DNA of 64,000 bases from Flavobacterium sp. 140616W15 (GCF_003668995.1 NZ_CP033068.1:2604001-2668000), one strand, 5' to 3'; numbered from the stretch's first letter, positions 16,389 to 27,438 are shown. The notes: a model not told the origin generated them from the letters alone. Made by a program: numbers and translations.

Positions 16389-18312
16389 CTATTATTTTTG
16401 TTTTCTTCCTCTAATTTATAAAATTCTTGCAATAATTTTGCTTTTGTTGGGATTTCTGCATCCAAATAAGTTTTTAGCCTTTCTAAATCGGGCTTTTTTG
16501 AATCTTCTTTGTACACCACAAATAAATGATGAAAAGTTGGGCTAGACTTTAAACTCATACTTATTTCATAGTTTTGTTTGTCTTTTTTATACTTTATTAA
16601 ATCATTTTCATACTTAATTTTGTCTTCATTATATTTTTTATTTAGCTTCTCATTTGAGTTGTCTAAAGGTTCTTTTGGCATTTTCGGTTCTTTTGGCACA
16701 GAAGGAAAAGCAATTGTATCGTGCATTTTGTTAGATGACCAAAATGTTCCATAACCAAACTTGGTTGATGTGTTCAAATTACCATCGGCATCAGTGAAAG
16801 AAAATGTTTCTTGCCCACGATTTAGCAAAACATCAAATAATTTTTGATGGTCATAGTTGTGACCGTCAATATTTTTATCAAGATTGTAAGGGTTATTATT
16901 ATTTGATTTTCCGTAGTACAAATCAAATGCATAAGCCATACTTATTTTGTCTGTTAATTTGGCTTGCATATTTACACCTGCCGACCAGTATTGGTCGGAA
17001 TCCATGCCAAGAAATAGTGGGGGTTTATAAATGTCATTGTAAGACGAAATCATAAAATTGCCTAACTTGATAGATGCACCACCCACAATTTGATTTCTGT
17101 TTGGGTTGTCTTGGGAATTGTACGGGTCTTTTATTCTATTTCCAGCTTTATCATAATTATTAGTACCTTTTCCTGAACTTAATACTCCTGTTGAACCCAC
17201 AGTAAAAGCATATTCATAGGGATTGTTTATCCCCGAACCAGTAAAGTTTGTAAACAAATTCATATTGAGAGAGTTTCCTGTTTTAACTCCCAATGTTACG
17301 GCAGGGGTGAGTGTAGCATTAAATAAATTACGGCTTAATGATGAAGTACCAGGGGCACCGTAACCATAATAAGCTAAAGCAGCATTTAAACTTGGCATTA
17401 AATGCATATCGCCTGCTCTTGCCACTTCTTTTGAAATTCCTGCATACAAACTTGCTGAAAAACCACCATTAAGACTAAAACTAAATTTCAATCCCATATT
17501 TAAAGGTGGGTCACTAGGACCAAGACTAGCACTTGAATCTTCATAGTCATCAAAATCTACTGGATTTGGACCCCCTCGTGTATTTCTATTTTGTCTATAA
17601 TGATTTGTTTGCGGTTTTATGGTTTCTTCTTTAGGGAAACTAATTTCTAAATTTCCGTTATAGTTTGGCGATTCCAATTTTGCAATAATTACTATGGTAT
17701 TACCCAAAGCGTCAAACTTGAAAAGGTCGTAGTCATATATTTCTAAATTATCTTTGGGGCTTAAATCGTCTTTTAGAAGTGTATCGATATATTTCCCATA
17801 AGATGTTGTGAGTCCTGAAGCTAATTTTATTTTTTTGTCATTGTCTTTCTCTATATTTTTTAAATCATGTTCCCAAACTACAATTTTTTCATTTTGTACA
17901 TCATAAAAAGCAATATCACTTGAATGTGGATTTTAGAAACTATAATTGATGGATTAACAACTTTTCCATCTGCAATTTTTTTGTACAATTTGTAAACAAT
18001 ACCTGTATTGTCTTCAGTAAATTTTGTAACCATTTCAGAAGCTACACTTTTAATGTGATCGTGAATATAAGTACTTTCTAGCTTAAACTCACTTTCTTTA
18101 ATTTCATTTTTTGGTATTTCAAAATTTGGTTCACCAAATACAACACCATCTTTTCCTTTGACTATAATTTTTTTATTTGAGATTAACTTTAAGTCATCCT
18201 TTGTTGCTACTATTGATATTTTTTCAGCGATTTCGATTATTTCTCCTGCAATAACTGTATGTGTACCTTTTACATTGATATACATATTCTTGGCTTTTTT
18301 GCATATTCCCAT
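16385..18312 (-). pseudogene. Polymorphic toxin (type 23-like), copy 1, frameshifted
   Basis: From ATG at 18312 (MGICKKAKNMYINVKGTHTV) the frame is lost at a run of four T (17931-17934) that is five T in copy 2, then reopens and runs to 16385. Repaired, it would be about 642 residues: an N-terminal beta domain of the kind that leads Bacteroidetes secreted toxins, a Pro-rich linker, and a Gly-rich beta region (LNGGFSASLYAGISKE ... GMDSDQYWSAGVNMQ) that recalls polymorphic toxin type 23. The variable C-terminus is Lys/Glu-rich. Secretion system unknown (no other T6SS gene here). True mutation or homopolymer sequencing error. Confidence 0.6.
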
Positions 18313-18514
18313 AATTCTATAATTTTTCGATGTTTTTTGTGTTATGTGTAGCTCAAAAAGTTTCTTGTAATGTTCTTCTGTTGTTTGGCGAGGTTGAAGG
18401 ATAAAAATACAAGATTTTTCAGACAAAAACAAATTTTTAAAATATAAAACCATCTTTTAAATATAGCCTAAAACCCAAATCTTGCAAAGCATGTGTTACT
18501 GGAGGCTTGTTTTG

Positions 18515-18692
18515 TCGAATTTACAGACGAATCTGTTTTTAATACCTTTATTTTAATAATGGTCAGGTAAATAACACTAATAATCATTGTACTTTCAATG
18601 CTCTTGATAAAGTTGTGGAACTTTACGAACGTTTGGTTCAGGCTGAAAAAGACAAAGTTGAATTTTTAGAAAAATTGATGAAAGGGAAATAA
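18515..18692 (+). pseudogene. HTH regulator C-terminal remnant, copy 2
   Basis: Encodes only the tail of the XRE protein (ALDKVVELYERLVQAEKDKV ... KLMKGK), with an ESVFN-like piece before a broken linker. The DNA-binding half is missing. It is followed by the same terminator and 210-bp repeat as the intact gene and marks a duplication boundary. Confidence 0.7.
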
Positions 18693-18714
18693 TATTCTTT
18701 TTCTTTATATAATA

Positions 18715-18749
18715 GAAAAGCGCAAATCTTTGAGGTTTGCGCTTTTTTT
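18715..18749 (+). terminator. Hairpin terminator, copy 2 of 3
   Basis: GCGCAAA / TTTGCGC stem followed by a T run, identical to the terminator after the intact XRE gene and carried along in the duplication. Confidence 0.7.
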
Positions 18750-18754
18750 GTTTT

Positions 18755-18972
18755 AAATTGTTGCTACGAAAGTTGAGAGTTTTCGCTGGGCGAGGGCAAT
18801 CCAGCATAACGTTCCCTTACTACAAGTGGTTTGGAATTAAATTAAGTCTTATTTTCGGATTTGCCGAAATATCCCAGATACAAAACCAACTTTCCATTAA
18901 GCCAAATGCCCAAATCCGTTGTAGTAGCTATTACAAGAAGCCTTACTTTTTTAGTGGTGTATTATATAACTA
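18755..18972. repeat. Cassette-flanking direct repeat, copy 2
   Basis: Near-identical to 15470-15689 (a few substitutions and one-base gaps). It ends just before the stop codon of the second immunity lipoprotein. Nothing else is seen in it. Confidence 0.5.
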
Positions 18973-19665
18973 CTACTCCACATTAAACTCTCCAGTAACT
19001 ATAAAATATACCAAACCATATTTGTCTTTATATTTTGTGGCTTTTAAATTGGGCTGATATATTTCTTTTAGATCTGTTTTACGAGTTTTTACAAGCCATT
19101 TTTTTTTTAACTTATAACGGTTTGTTCCAATATATTTTTCTGTAAAATGAATGGTATTATTTTTTATAGTACCATTAACATAATCATACCATTCTCTAAA
19201 CGGTGTTCTACTTCTTTTTCTAGTTTTAATAAAATCGTTTGTGATTTCAAAATCTCCAAAGTCTTCAACTCGAATTGGCTTTATTACTTTGACTATCCCG
19301 TTTTCAGGAAGACTCAAAATTTCCCCATTCATATCTAAATCAAAAGTATTTATACAGAAAGTACCCTCGTCAGAATAGACAGAGAATTCTACAGAATTGT
19401 TTGTTCTATAATGAACATAAACTTGATTTACTTTTAGATAAGGGTTACTCGTTATTTGTTGTTTCTTCTCATATCTCATGTATTCTAAATAATACTTATC
19501 ATAGTAGCTATCATTAATAGCTGCATCTTTATCCATTTTCTTAGTATCTATTAAATATTGTTTAAAAGCTGTATCTGTATATCCAAATGATTTTGATGCC
19601 GTACAACTATTAAAAAGTATAAGGACTAATAGATTTAAAATTATTTTATTTATTTTGATCTTCAT
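18973..19665 (-). CDS. Immunity-type lipoprotein, copy 2
   Basis: 230 residues, lipobox ILFNSC near residue 20. Paralogue of 15690-16388 with a diverged N-terminal half and a well conserved C-terminal half (VEDFGDFEITNDFIKTRKRS, VTGEFNVE). It overlaps the toxin-like gene by 20 bp. Divergence between the two copies is concentrated here and in the toxin C-terminus, as expected for a toxin/immunity pair changing specificity together. Confidence 0.65.
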   Translation of the reverse strand: MKIKINKIILNLLVLILFNSCTASKSFGYTDTAFKQYLIDTKKMDKDAAINDSYYDKYYLEYMRYEKKQQITSNPYLKVNQVYVHYRTNNSVEFSVYSDEGTFCINTFDLDMNGEILSLPENGIVKVIKPIRVEDFGDFEITNDFIKTRKRSRTPFREWYDYVNGTIKNNTIHFTEKYIGTNRYKLKKKWLVKTRKTDLKEIYQPNLKATKYKDKYGLVYFIVTGEFNVE

Positions 19666-21567
19666 TATTATTATCTTCTATTTTATAAAATTCTTGTAAT
19701 AATTTTGTTTTTTCGGGTATACCTGCATCCAAATATGTTCTTACTCGTTCTAAATCGGATTCTTTCGAATTTTCCTTGTACACAACAAAAAGATGATGAA
19801 AAGTTGGATTTCGTTTTAAATCTTTACTTTGATTATAGTTTTCTAAATCTCTTTCATATTGAATTCTATCTTTTTCATATTGAACATTATCTTCATAATA
19901 TGTTTCATCATTTTTATAATCTCGTCTAATTGGCATTTTTGGTTCTTTTGGTATCGTTGGAAACTTAATCGTATCATGCATTTTATTCGATGGCCAAAAT
20001 GTTCCATAACCAAACTTAGTTGATGTGTTTAAAATCCCATCGGCATCTGTGAAAGAAAATGTTTCTTGTCCACGATTTAACAAAACATCAAACAATTGTT
20101 GATGGTCATAGTTTTGACCGTTAATCATTTTATCAAGATTGTAAGGGTTTTTATTATTTGATTTTCCGTAATATAAATCGAAAGCGTAAGCCATACTTAT
20201 TTTACCAGTTAATTTGGCTTGCATATTTACACCTGCTGACCAGTATTGGTCGGAATCCATGCCAAGAAATAGTGGGGTTTATAAATGTCATTGTAAGACG
20301 AAATCATAAAATTGCCTAACTTGATAGATGCACCACCCACAATTTGATTTCTGTTTGGGTTGTCTTGGGAATTGTACGGGTCTTTTATTCTATTTCCAGC
20401 TTTATCATAATTATTAGTACCTTTTCCTGAACTTAATACTCCTGTTGAACCCACAGTGAAAGCATATTCATAGGGATTGTTTATCCCCGAACCAGTAAAG
20501 TTTGTAAACAAATTCATATTGAGAGAGTTTCCGGTTGTAACTCCCAATGTTACAGCAGGCGTGAGTGTGGCATTAAATAAATTACGGCTTAATGATGAAG
20601 TACCAGGGGCACCGTAACCATAATAAGTTAAAGCAGCATTTAAACTTGGCATTAAATGCATATCGCCTGCTCTTGCCACTTCTTTTGAAATTCCTGCATA
20701 CAAACTTGCTGAAAAACCACCATTAAGACTAAAACTAAATTTCAATCCCATATTTAAAGGTGGGTCACTAGGACCAAGACTAGCACTTGAATCTTCATAG
20801 TCATCAAAATCTACTGGATTTGGACCCCCTCGTGTATTTCTATTTTGTCTATAATGATTTGTTTGCGGTTTTATGGTTTCTTCTTTAGGGAAACTAATTT
20901 CTAAATTTCCGTTATAGTTTGGCGATTCCAATTTTGCAATAATTACTATGGTATTACCCAAAGCGTCAAACTTGAAAAGGTCGTAGTCATATATTTCTAA
21001 ATTATCTTTGGGGCTTAAATCGTCTTTTAGAAGTGTATCGATATATTTCCCATAAGATGTTGTGAGTCCTGAAGCTAATTTTATTTTTTTGTCATTGTCT
21101 TTCTCTATATTTTTTAAATCATGTTCCCAAACTACAATTTTTTCATTTTGTACATCATAAAAAGCAATATCACTTGAATGTGGATTTTTAGAAACTATAA
21201 TTGATGGATTAACAACTTTTCCATCTGCAATTTTTTTGTACAATTTGTAAACAATACCTGTATTGTCTTCAGTAAATTTTGTAACCATTTCAGAAGCTAC
21301 ACTTTTAATGTGATCGTGAATATAAGTACTTTCTAGCTTAAACTCACTTTCTTTAATTTCATTTTTTGGTATTTCAAAATTTGGTTCACCAAATACAACA
21401 CCATCTTTTCCTTTGACTATATTTTTTTTATTTGAGATTAACTTTAAGTCATCCTTTGTTGCTACTATTGATATTTTTTCAGCGATTTCGAATATTTCTC
21501 CTGCAATAACTGTATGTGTACCTTTTACATTGATATACATATTCTTGGCTTTTTTGCATATTCCCAT
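19646..21567 (-). pseudogene. Polymorphic toxin (type 23-like), copy 2, frameshifted
   Basis: Starts at ATG 21567 and reads intact through the site where copy 1 is broken, but loses frame at four G (20274-20277) where copy 1 has five (17019-17023). The C-terminal part reopens from about 20260 to 19646. Repaired length is about 640 residues. The first 440 residues are almost identical to copy 1; the last 120, including the Lys/Glu-rich linker and FHHLFVVYKENS, differ more. Each copy therefore holds the intact version of the other's defect. Confidence 0.6.
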
Positions 21568-21772
21568 AATTCTATAATTTTTCGATGTTTTTTGTGTTAT
21601 GTGTAGCTCAAAAAGTTTCTTGTAATGTTCTTCTGTTGTTTGGTGAGGTTGAGGAATAAAAATAAAAGATTTTTCAGACAAACACAAATTTTTAAAATAT
21701 AAAACCATCTTTTAAATATAGCCTAAAACCCAAATCTTGCAAAGCATGTGTCACTGGAGGCTTGTTTTGTCG

Positions 21773-21950
21773 AATTTACAGACGAATCTGTTTTTAATAC
21801 CTTTATTTTAATAATGGTCAGGTAAATGGTCCTAATAATAATAATTGCACTTTCAATCCTCTTGATAAAGTTATAGAACTTTACGAACGTTTGGTTCAGG
21901 CTGAAAAAGACAAAGTTGAATTTTTAGAAAAATTGATGAAAGGGAAATAA
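21773..21950 (+). pseudogene. HTH regulator C-terminal remnant, copy 3
   Basis: Third copy of the XRE tail (NPLDKVIELYERLVQAEKDK ... MKGK) preceded by the same 100-bp segment that lies upstream of remnant 2. It closes the tandem array; no third toxin pair follows on this side. Confidence 0.7.
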
Positions 21951-21974
21951 TATTCTTTTTCTTTTATATAATTG

Positions 21975-22009
21975 AAAAAGCGCAAATCTTTGAGGTTTGC
22001 GCTTTTTTT
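21975..22009 (+). terminator. Hairpin terminator, copy 3 of 3
   Basis: AAAAAGCGCAAA / TTTGCGCTTTTTTT. It also faces the convergent end of the RlaP-like gene, whose stop codon is a few bases away. Confidence 0.7.
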
Positions 22010-22012
22010 GTT

Positions 22013-23070
22013 TTATTTATACAGTTCTTCTCGAATCTCAATTAGTGTTTGAATGACTTTATCCTCATCTGGTTTTTCAGGTAAAGTAGATGTTTGATAA
22101 TGATTTTCGATAGAAACAATTAAGTTATCAGCCATTTCTAGTAAAGCATCATAATCTTTATTCCCTGCTTTTATATCGAGTAATTCTTCCCGATTGGGAA
22201 CTCTAATATTTAATTTTCCTGTTGCCAGAATTTGTTCGGCAGTTTGCAAAAGACGAATCGTGTGCATCATGTTTTTGCTGTCGTAATTTTTCCCGTGTTG
22301 TTGGTTTGTATTGTAACGCTCTTCGTTTCGTTTATCAATCCAACTCCAATATTCGGTGTATTCTTTACAATATTTAGAATAACCATCCTGATTGCAAGAT
22401 AAATAACCAATTAGCTTTTCGTTTTTAGGAACTGACGAAAGCGAAACTTCATTAGAATTTTCTTTCTGAATTATTCCTTTATAGCCTAACGTTTTATTTT
22501 CGTCATAAAACATCGCAAACATTCCTTTTGAATTCGGCAAATTAACTAAACCTATTTGCTCCTGATTCCAATTATTTTCTATCAAAAACTATTTAATGAA
22601 ATCGTTTCATAACCTTTTAAGACATAACAAAAATCCAAAAGACTTTTCTTTTCCTTTGGCATTGGGTTTACAATTTTCTTGTTTAAACCTCTCGCCTTTT
22701 TGATTTGTGTAACCGCATAACCAGCAAAAGAATCTTTACATAATTTAGACAGAAAATCTTCTAGCTTCAAATTATCCATCAACGGATGTTTGTACAATAT
22801 ACAATCCTCTGGTGAAGCCAAAATCTCTAATATATTTGGATTGTTCTTTAGTAACAATTCTACAAAACGACCAATTTCATAATAGACCTCATCATTGGTT
22901 TCATTTGCAATCTGCGGAATATAATTGAGTCCAAAGAACTTTTCTTTCGGCAGATAATAAACGCCTTTTATATCCGTATCTGATGTTGGTGTATTTAACC
23001 CAAAAGATTTACTTCCCGAAATTACTTCGAATAAGATTAGGTTTTGGGATTTTAGGGTTTGGATGGTCAT
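22013..23070 (-). pseudogene. RlaP/YcgL-type nucleotidyltransferase, frameshifted
   Basis: The N-terminal part from ATG 23070 has the pol-beta nucleotidyltransferase signature (SGSKSFGLNTPTSDTDIKGV: GS then D-x-D). It stops at about 22582, where the C-terminal part continues in another frame. One extra A/T in the run 22584-22588 would restore a 352-residue protein of normal family length. RlaP (COG3541-like) enzymes are known from comparative genomics as partners of RNA ligases. Last gene of a four-gene operon, 5 bp after the nuclease gene. Possible sequencing error. Confidence 0.65.
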
Positions 23071-23075
23071 TTTAA

Positions 23076-24797
23076 TTAATTTATATGATTGCGCCAATAA
23101 TCAGGAAAATATGGTGTTTTATAGTAATAGTGAGCAATCGTTCTTAGTGAAGAAAATCCACATTTATCAGTTTTATATTCATATTGAAATTCATCTTTTC
23201 TTTTTAAAAGCTTCTTCTTGAAATCTTCATAGGATAATTCTTTATTGAAATCAGAGAACATATTGGTTTCAATTTGATATCCATCAAATACAGATTTAGA
23301 AAATAATTGTTCTTCTAAGTCATTTTCGCAATCTTCAATGAGATGCTTTGAATTAGAATTAATACCTTGATGTGGAACAAATAAACCTAAAGTAATATCA
23401 TTTTCAATTACAAATTTTCTTGTATCATAATATGTTTGTTCTAAATCTAAAATTACAATATATTCCATCAATACAGCTAACAATGGAGAAATTGAATCTA
23501 TATAATACACTGGTTTTACACTTGTAACAGTATATTTAATAACACTTTTAATGTTATTAGCAGCATCAGGAAACTTATTGTAATTCTTTTTTAGAAACTT
23601 TAAATATCCTAAAACATTCATTAAATATTGTTTTGCAAATTCTTTATCTCCGAAATAAATTAGCAAGTTTAGTGAATCAATTATTGGAATAGAATGTATG
23701 TCAAGCAATGGTCTTGATAATACATTGTTATTTTGTAAAGTATTGTTTATTCTATCAATGTACCCTTTAAATTCTTCTTTTTGAATTTTGTCTTTAATAG
23801 AAAATATAAAAGAATTTAAAACAACAATGAAATCAAAACTTCTGGTTGTATAGCCTATTTGTTCATATCTACCACTATCCTCATAATACAAACCATCTTT
23901 TAACTCTAAAAGTCTTAAATTTCTTTCTAGATATTCTTCAATAACTGTGTTGTAAAACTTATAAAATTGATTGAATAAACCTATTATTTCCTTACTGGTA
24001 TCTAATTTGTTTTTTAAAATCCAAAACCAATATTTTAATATTAAATGTGTTAGGTATTTTTTAGCAATTGATAAGTTATTGTAGTTTTTTGATTCTGTAT
24101 AAATTATATAAGCTATTAAATTAATAGATTGAAATATGAGCTTTTGTTTACGGTTAAGGTTGCCTTTCTTTTTAGAAAATGAATTTTTAAACAACAAATT
24201 ATCTATTAATACATCAAAATCATTTGATACATTCTCAACAACATTTAGATTCACTAAAACTCTATTAAAAAGCCTTATATTCTCATCATTAATCAAAAGA
24301 TATTTGTTAAATATTTCATTTGATAATAATTCTGATATTTTAAAAATATTCCATTCTTCAAATTCAAAGCCTTTATCTATAAATTCTTTTTGTGAAAATC
24401 CATTAAGAGTTGTTCGAATTTTTTCACTAACCATGCCGTTAAAAACTAAAATAACTTTAATAGGTAATTTATCAAAATCCTTATAGGTAGTTTTGAAATC
24501 AGCATCAACAGTCATTGTAAGAGTATCTCGTACACCGTTACCAGGCATATTCCATTTTTGGCTATCAATATCGCCTGCTTTTAATTCAAAATAGAAACGT
24601 TTTTTAACACCATCCGTTGGGTCTATTCTTACTGTTACTATATCTTTGCCATATTGAGAAAAACCTTTATACTCTTTAGGAGTTGAAAGTATTTCATATT
24701 CAAGCGTTTGAAGTAGAATTGTAAAAATTACATCTAATTCATTATCTTCCTTTAAAGATTGTAAATATTCCTTTATTATTGTTGGTTTGATGTTCAT
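23076..24797 (-). CDS. PD-(D/E)xK nuclease-like protein, helical C-terminus
   Basis: 573 residues. The first 90 have the spacing of a restriction-endonuclease-like fold: Glu33, Asp52 (QYGKDIV), then Glu71-Leu-Lys73 (FYFELKAGD). The remaining 480 residues are helical, rich in Leu/Ile/Tyr/Asn, without recognised motif. The start codon overlaps the stop of the preceding gene by one base, so the two are coupled. The pair lies between two RlaP-type nucleotidyltransferases. A nuclease that creates ends in this operon would fit, but defence or repair roles are both open. Confidence 0.6.
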   Translation of the reverse strand: MNIKPTIIKEYLQSLKEDNELDVIFTILLQTLEYEILSTPKEYKGFSQYGKDIVTVRIDPTDGVKKRFYFELKAGDIDSQKWNMPGNGVRDTLTMTVDADFKTTYKDFDKLPIKVILVFNGMVSEKIRTTLNGFSQKEFIDKGFEFEEWNIFKISELLSNEIFNKYLLINDENIRLFNRVLVNLNVVENVSNDFDVLIDNLLFKNSFSKKKGNLNRKQKLIFQSINLIAYIIYTESKNYNNLSIAKKYLTHLILKYWFWILKNKLDTSKEIIGLFNQFYKFYNTVIEEYLERNLRLLELKDGLYYEDSGRYEQIGYTTRSFDFIVVLNSFIFSIKDKIQKEEFKGYIDRINNTLQNNNVLSRPLLDIHSIPIIDSLNLLIYFGDKEFAKQYLMNVLGYLKFLKKNYNKFPDAANNIKSVIKYTVTSVKPVYYIDSISPLLAVLMEYIVILDLEQTYYDTRKFVIENDITLGLFVPHQGINSNSKHLIEDCENDLEEQLFSKSVFDGYQIETNMFSDFNKELSYEDFKKKLLKRKDEFQYEYKTDKCGFSSLRTIAHYYYKTPYFPDYWRNHIN

Positions 24798-26668
24798 TAT
24801 TTATTGAATCTTTCAAGTTGGTATTCAAATAATTCAGGGTTTTTATAAGCTCTTGTATCTATATACATTTGAGTTTCAACTTTACCTAAAGGCATAACAT
24901 TTTCTTCATGTTCAAAACGCCAACTATTTCCTCTAATAATTGATGTGTTTTTAAAAAAACTAGAAAGACCAGAAGGATTATTCCTAATACTTTCCATCAT
25001 TTTAGCTCTATTTTCGTTTTCTAAACTATAATATAGATCCATAAATGATTTTTCGTTATAATATGGGTTCAAGTCGTTATTCTTATATTTTAATTTTTTA
25101 TTTTCTCTATATAAATCAAGAGTTTTTTTTATTGGTTTTAGAAAAGTTGCTTTATTTCTTGATTTAGGGATTAAATTTTCTAACCATTCTATTAGGTTTT
25201 CGTGATAACATTCATAAACAAGAGTACCTAATTCTCTTTGAAGGCTCTCAACTACTTTTGAAAATTTAGAATCTTTTAATCTTAGTAGTACGGGTAAGAG
25301 TTTATCAAACGAATGAGGGTAACTGCAAATCATTAGTATTGCTAATATTTGGTCTTCTTCTGTCTGTATTTTTAACAAATCAATTTGCATTGAATTTTCT
25401 CTCCCTGCCACTATTATTTCAATTGGTAGTAATCCATTTTTTAGTTTTATCGATATTAGTGATAAAATGAATTCTTCCATTTTTTCTCTTGAATTTGACC
25501 AAAAATGTGATAATGGTTCTTCAAAAATATTAATTGATTTTCTATGTCCACCATTATTATAAATAACACTTATTAAATGAAATAGATATTTTGGTTCTTT
25601 AAAATTATTAAAGTAAGTACTTACCACTTTAATATTTTTTGTCCGACTCAAGTAGGCAAGTAAAAGTTCGTATTTTAATTCTTCCATATTTTCAAAACTA
25701 TATGAAAGTATATCAAAATAACTATTTACCTCATTATCATCTGGGTTATTAAAATATTCAAATAATTTGTTTGGTATCGTTTCAGAATCTTTAGAAGAAA
25801 AAAACTGAGAATTCATCAAACTTTCAATAATTTTAGTTTTATGGGATAAGTATTCAGTACTATTATCTTTTTGAATGATTTTTAATAGTTCATCATAAAC
25901 TAAGTGAGAGTTTAAATTTAATAATGAATAAGCCCATAGTATTTCCTTTGTATTATTTATTAACCTTTCTCTTAGTTTTTCTAAATATTCTATTTTACCT
26001 TTATTGATTATTGAAATAATTAGAATTACTAAATAGTGAGGCGTTTCTTCTTGGTGTTTGCCTATAAGATTTTGAATCAAACTTATTGAAAAATTTTCTT
26101 TTTTTTCAACAATTGAATGGAGATAATTGTTTAAATGGTATCTGCTATTTTCATCATTATTTACTTCTAAAAATTCAATAATTTGATCTATCTCTATATC
26201 TTTGAATGCAAGAAAATTATAAAATAAGCTATCAAAATTTTTTAATTCATAAATAACATTTATTTGTTTTTTCAGTTCATTGTAATATGAAAAAATATTT
26301 ATTCCTTTACTATCTAACTCTACTAAATAACTAACTTTAAATGCATTAAATATTTCAGAGTAAGCATTTATTATATTTTCATATTCATTCTCTACTTTTA
26401 TTAATTCTTCAAGCGTATAAATAGTCTTAAAAGATTCACTAATATCTTCAGATAAGCTACTATTTAGTTTTGTTGAAACTAACTTTTTCAAATAGTTATA
26501 TACTTCAATGGAATATAAATCGACTTCATATTTACCCTGAGTATTTGCTTTAATTACACTTTTTTTTTCTAATTCAGAATATTTTTTTATTTCTTGAGAA
26601 TCAATTGAAGTTTCTCTCCTTTTAAAAATATGTGTGAATAAATTTTCTATCTGTTTTAGTTCTTTCAT
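24797..26668 (-). CDS. Large helical protein, partner of the nuclease-like gene
   Basis: 623 residues, AT-rich codons, Leu/Asn/Lys/Glu-rich and almost wholly helical by composition. Stretches such as YHLNNYLHSIVEKKENFS and HLISVIYNNGGHRKSINIFE suggest HEAT/TPR-like repeats. A conserved-looking C-terminal segment (GNSWRFEHEENVMPLGKVET) ends the protein. No enzymatic motif. It starts 5 bp after the intact RlaP gene and overlaps the nuclease gene by one base. Unknown family; likely a scaffold or sensor for the nuclease. Confidence 0.55.
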   Translation of the reverse strand: MKELKQIENLFTHIFKRRETSIDSQEIKKYSELEKKSVIKANTQGKYEVDLYSIEVYNYLKKLVSTKLNSSLSEDISESFKTIYTLEELIKVENEYENIINAYSEIFNAFKVSYLVELDSKGINIFSYYNELKKQINVIYELKNFDSLFYNFLAFKDIEIDQIIEFLEVNNDENSRYHLNNYLHSIVEKKENFSISLIQNLIGKHQEETPHYLVILIISIINKGKIEYLEKLRERLINNTKEILWAYSLLNLNSHLVYDELLKIIQKDNSTEYLSHKTKIIESLMNSQFFSSKDSETIPNKLFEYFNNPDDNEVNSYFDILSYSFENMEELKYELLLAYLSRTKNIKVVSTYFNNFKEPKYLFHLISVIYNNGGHRKSINIFEEPLSHFWSNSREKMEEFILSLISIKLKNGLLPIEIIVAGRENSMQIDLLKIQTEEDQILAILMICSYPHSFDKLLPVLLRLKDSKFSKVVESLQRELGTLVYECYHENLIEWLENLIPKSRNKATFLKPIKKTLDLYRENKKLKYKNNDLNPYYNEKSFMDLYYSLENENRAKMMESIRNNPSGLSSFFKNTSIIRGNSWRFEHEENVMPLGKVETQMYIDTRAYKNPELFEYQLERFNK

Positions 26669-26673
26669 AAATG

Positions 26674-27420
26674 TTATTCTATCATCTTTCTAAAAAACAA
26701 ATCCAACTCCTCATTCATCTTCTTCCCGCTTCCTAAGGTACTTGTATTTTCTTGATTAAACTTCACAGTTCCCAATAAAAAATCAGTTATTAAAATTTCT
26801 TTTGGGTGCAAATACTTTTCGTCTTGATTGGCTTTTATATTTTGTAATTCTATTATTTTATCTTGTATGTTTTGTGGTGCTATTGGTAATAAATCAGCAA
26901 AAGCAACAGGCGGAAAAGTATTGTTTTCTATAATCCATTTCCCTGCTAAAGCAGTTCGTAAAGCATAGAAATAACTTTTTAGTTTTACTTCTTCCATTTC
27001 GCAAACATCCATAAAGTTTTTAGTCGTTCCTAAATAATGATGTAAAGTCGCTATTGGCGAAAAACATTCTCTGGCTAACTCTTGCATTTCTTGCAAAAAT
27101 GCATCGTTTTTATAATACACCACAGGCGAAAACAACCACTCAATCAAAGGTGCGTTAGATTTTGATAATAACTTTATGGCTTTCCGCAAATCCCAACCTG
27201 AACCATCCAAATCATCTTCGGTCATAAAATCGATAACATCTGGTTTTTCCCAAAGCGATAAATAATATTCTGGTTTGTGTTTGTATATAAAACGGATATC
27301 ATAGTCACTATCAGGAGACGCAAATCCCCAAGCACGACTACCCGATTCGCAAGCAAAAAGTATTTCGACTTGCTTGTCGTTTTCTATTTCTTTTAATTTT
27401 TCTAGTATTTTTTCTTTCAT
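26674..27420 (-). CDS. RlaP/YcgL-type nucleotidyltransferase
   Basis: 248 residues. Nucleotidyltransferase core ESGSRAWGFASPDSDYDIRF gives GS and the D-x-D metal site; the helical C-terminal part (YFYALRTALAGKWIIENN) is typical of the COG3541/RlaP family. RlaP proteins are predicted to add or transfer nucleotides at RNA ends during repair. First gene of an operon with the helical protein, the nuclease-like protein and a second, frameshifted RlaP. A TACATTTG -7 element lies 10 bp upstream of its ATG; the RNA-repair operator palindrome is absent. Confidence 0.75.
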   Translation of the reverse strand: MKEKILEKLKEIENDKQVEILFACESGSRAWGFASPDSDYDIRFIYKHKPEYYLSLWEKPDVIDFMTEDDLDGSGWDLRKAIKLLSKSNAPLIEWLFSPVVYYKNDAFLQEMQELARECFSPIATLHHYLGTTKNFMDVCEMEEVKLKSYFYALRTALAGKWIIENNTFPPVAFADLLPIAPQNIQDKIIELQNIKANQDEKYLHPKEILITDFLLGTVKFNQENTSTLGSGKKMNEELDLFFRKMIE

Positions 27421-27430
27421 GGTTGGTTTT

Positions 27431-27438
27431 CAAATGTA
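27431..27438 (-). promoter_or_regulatory. -7 element of the RlaP operon
   Basis: TACATTTG on the minus strand is an exact TAnnTTTG match 10 bp before the ATG at 27420, giving a very short leader. Confidence 0.45.
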
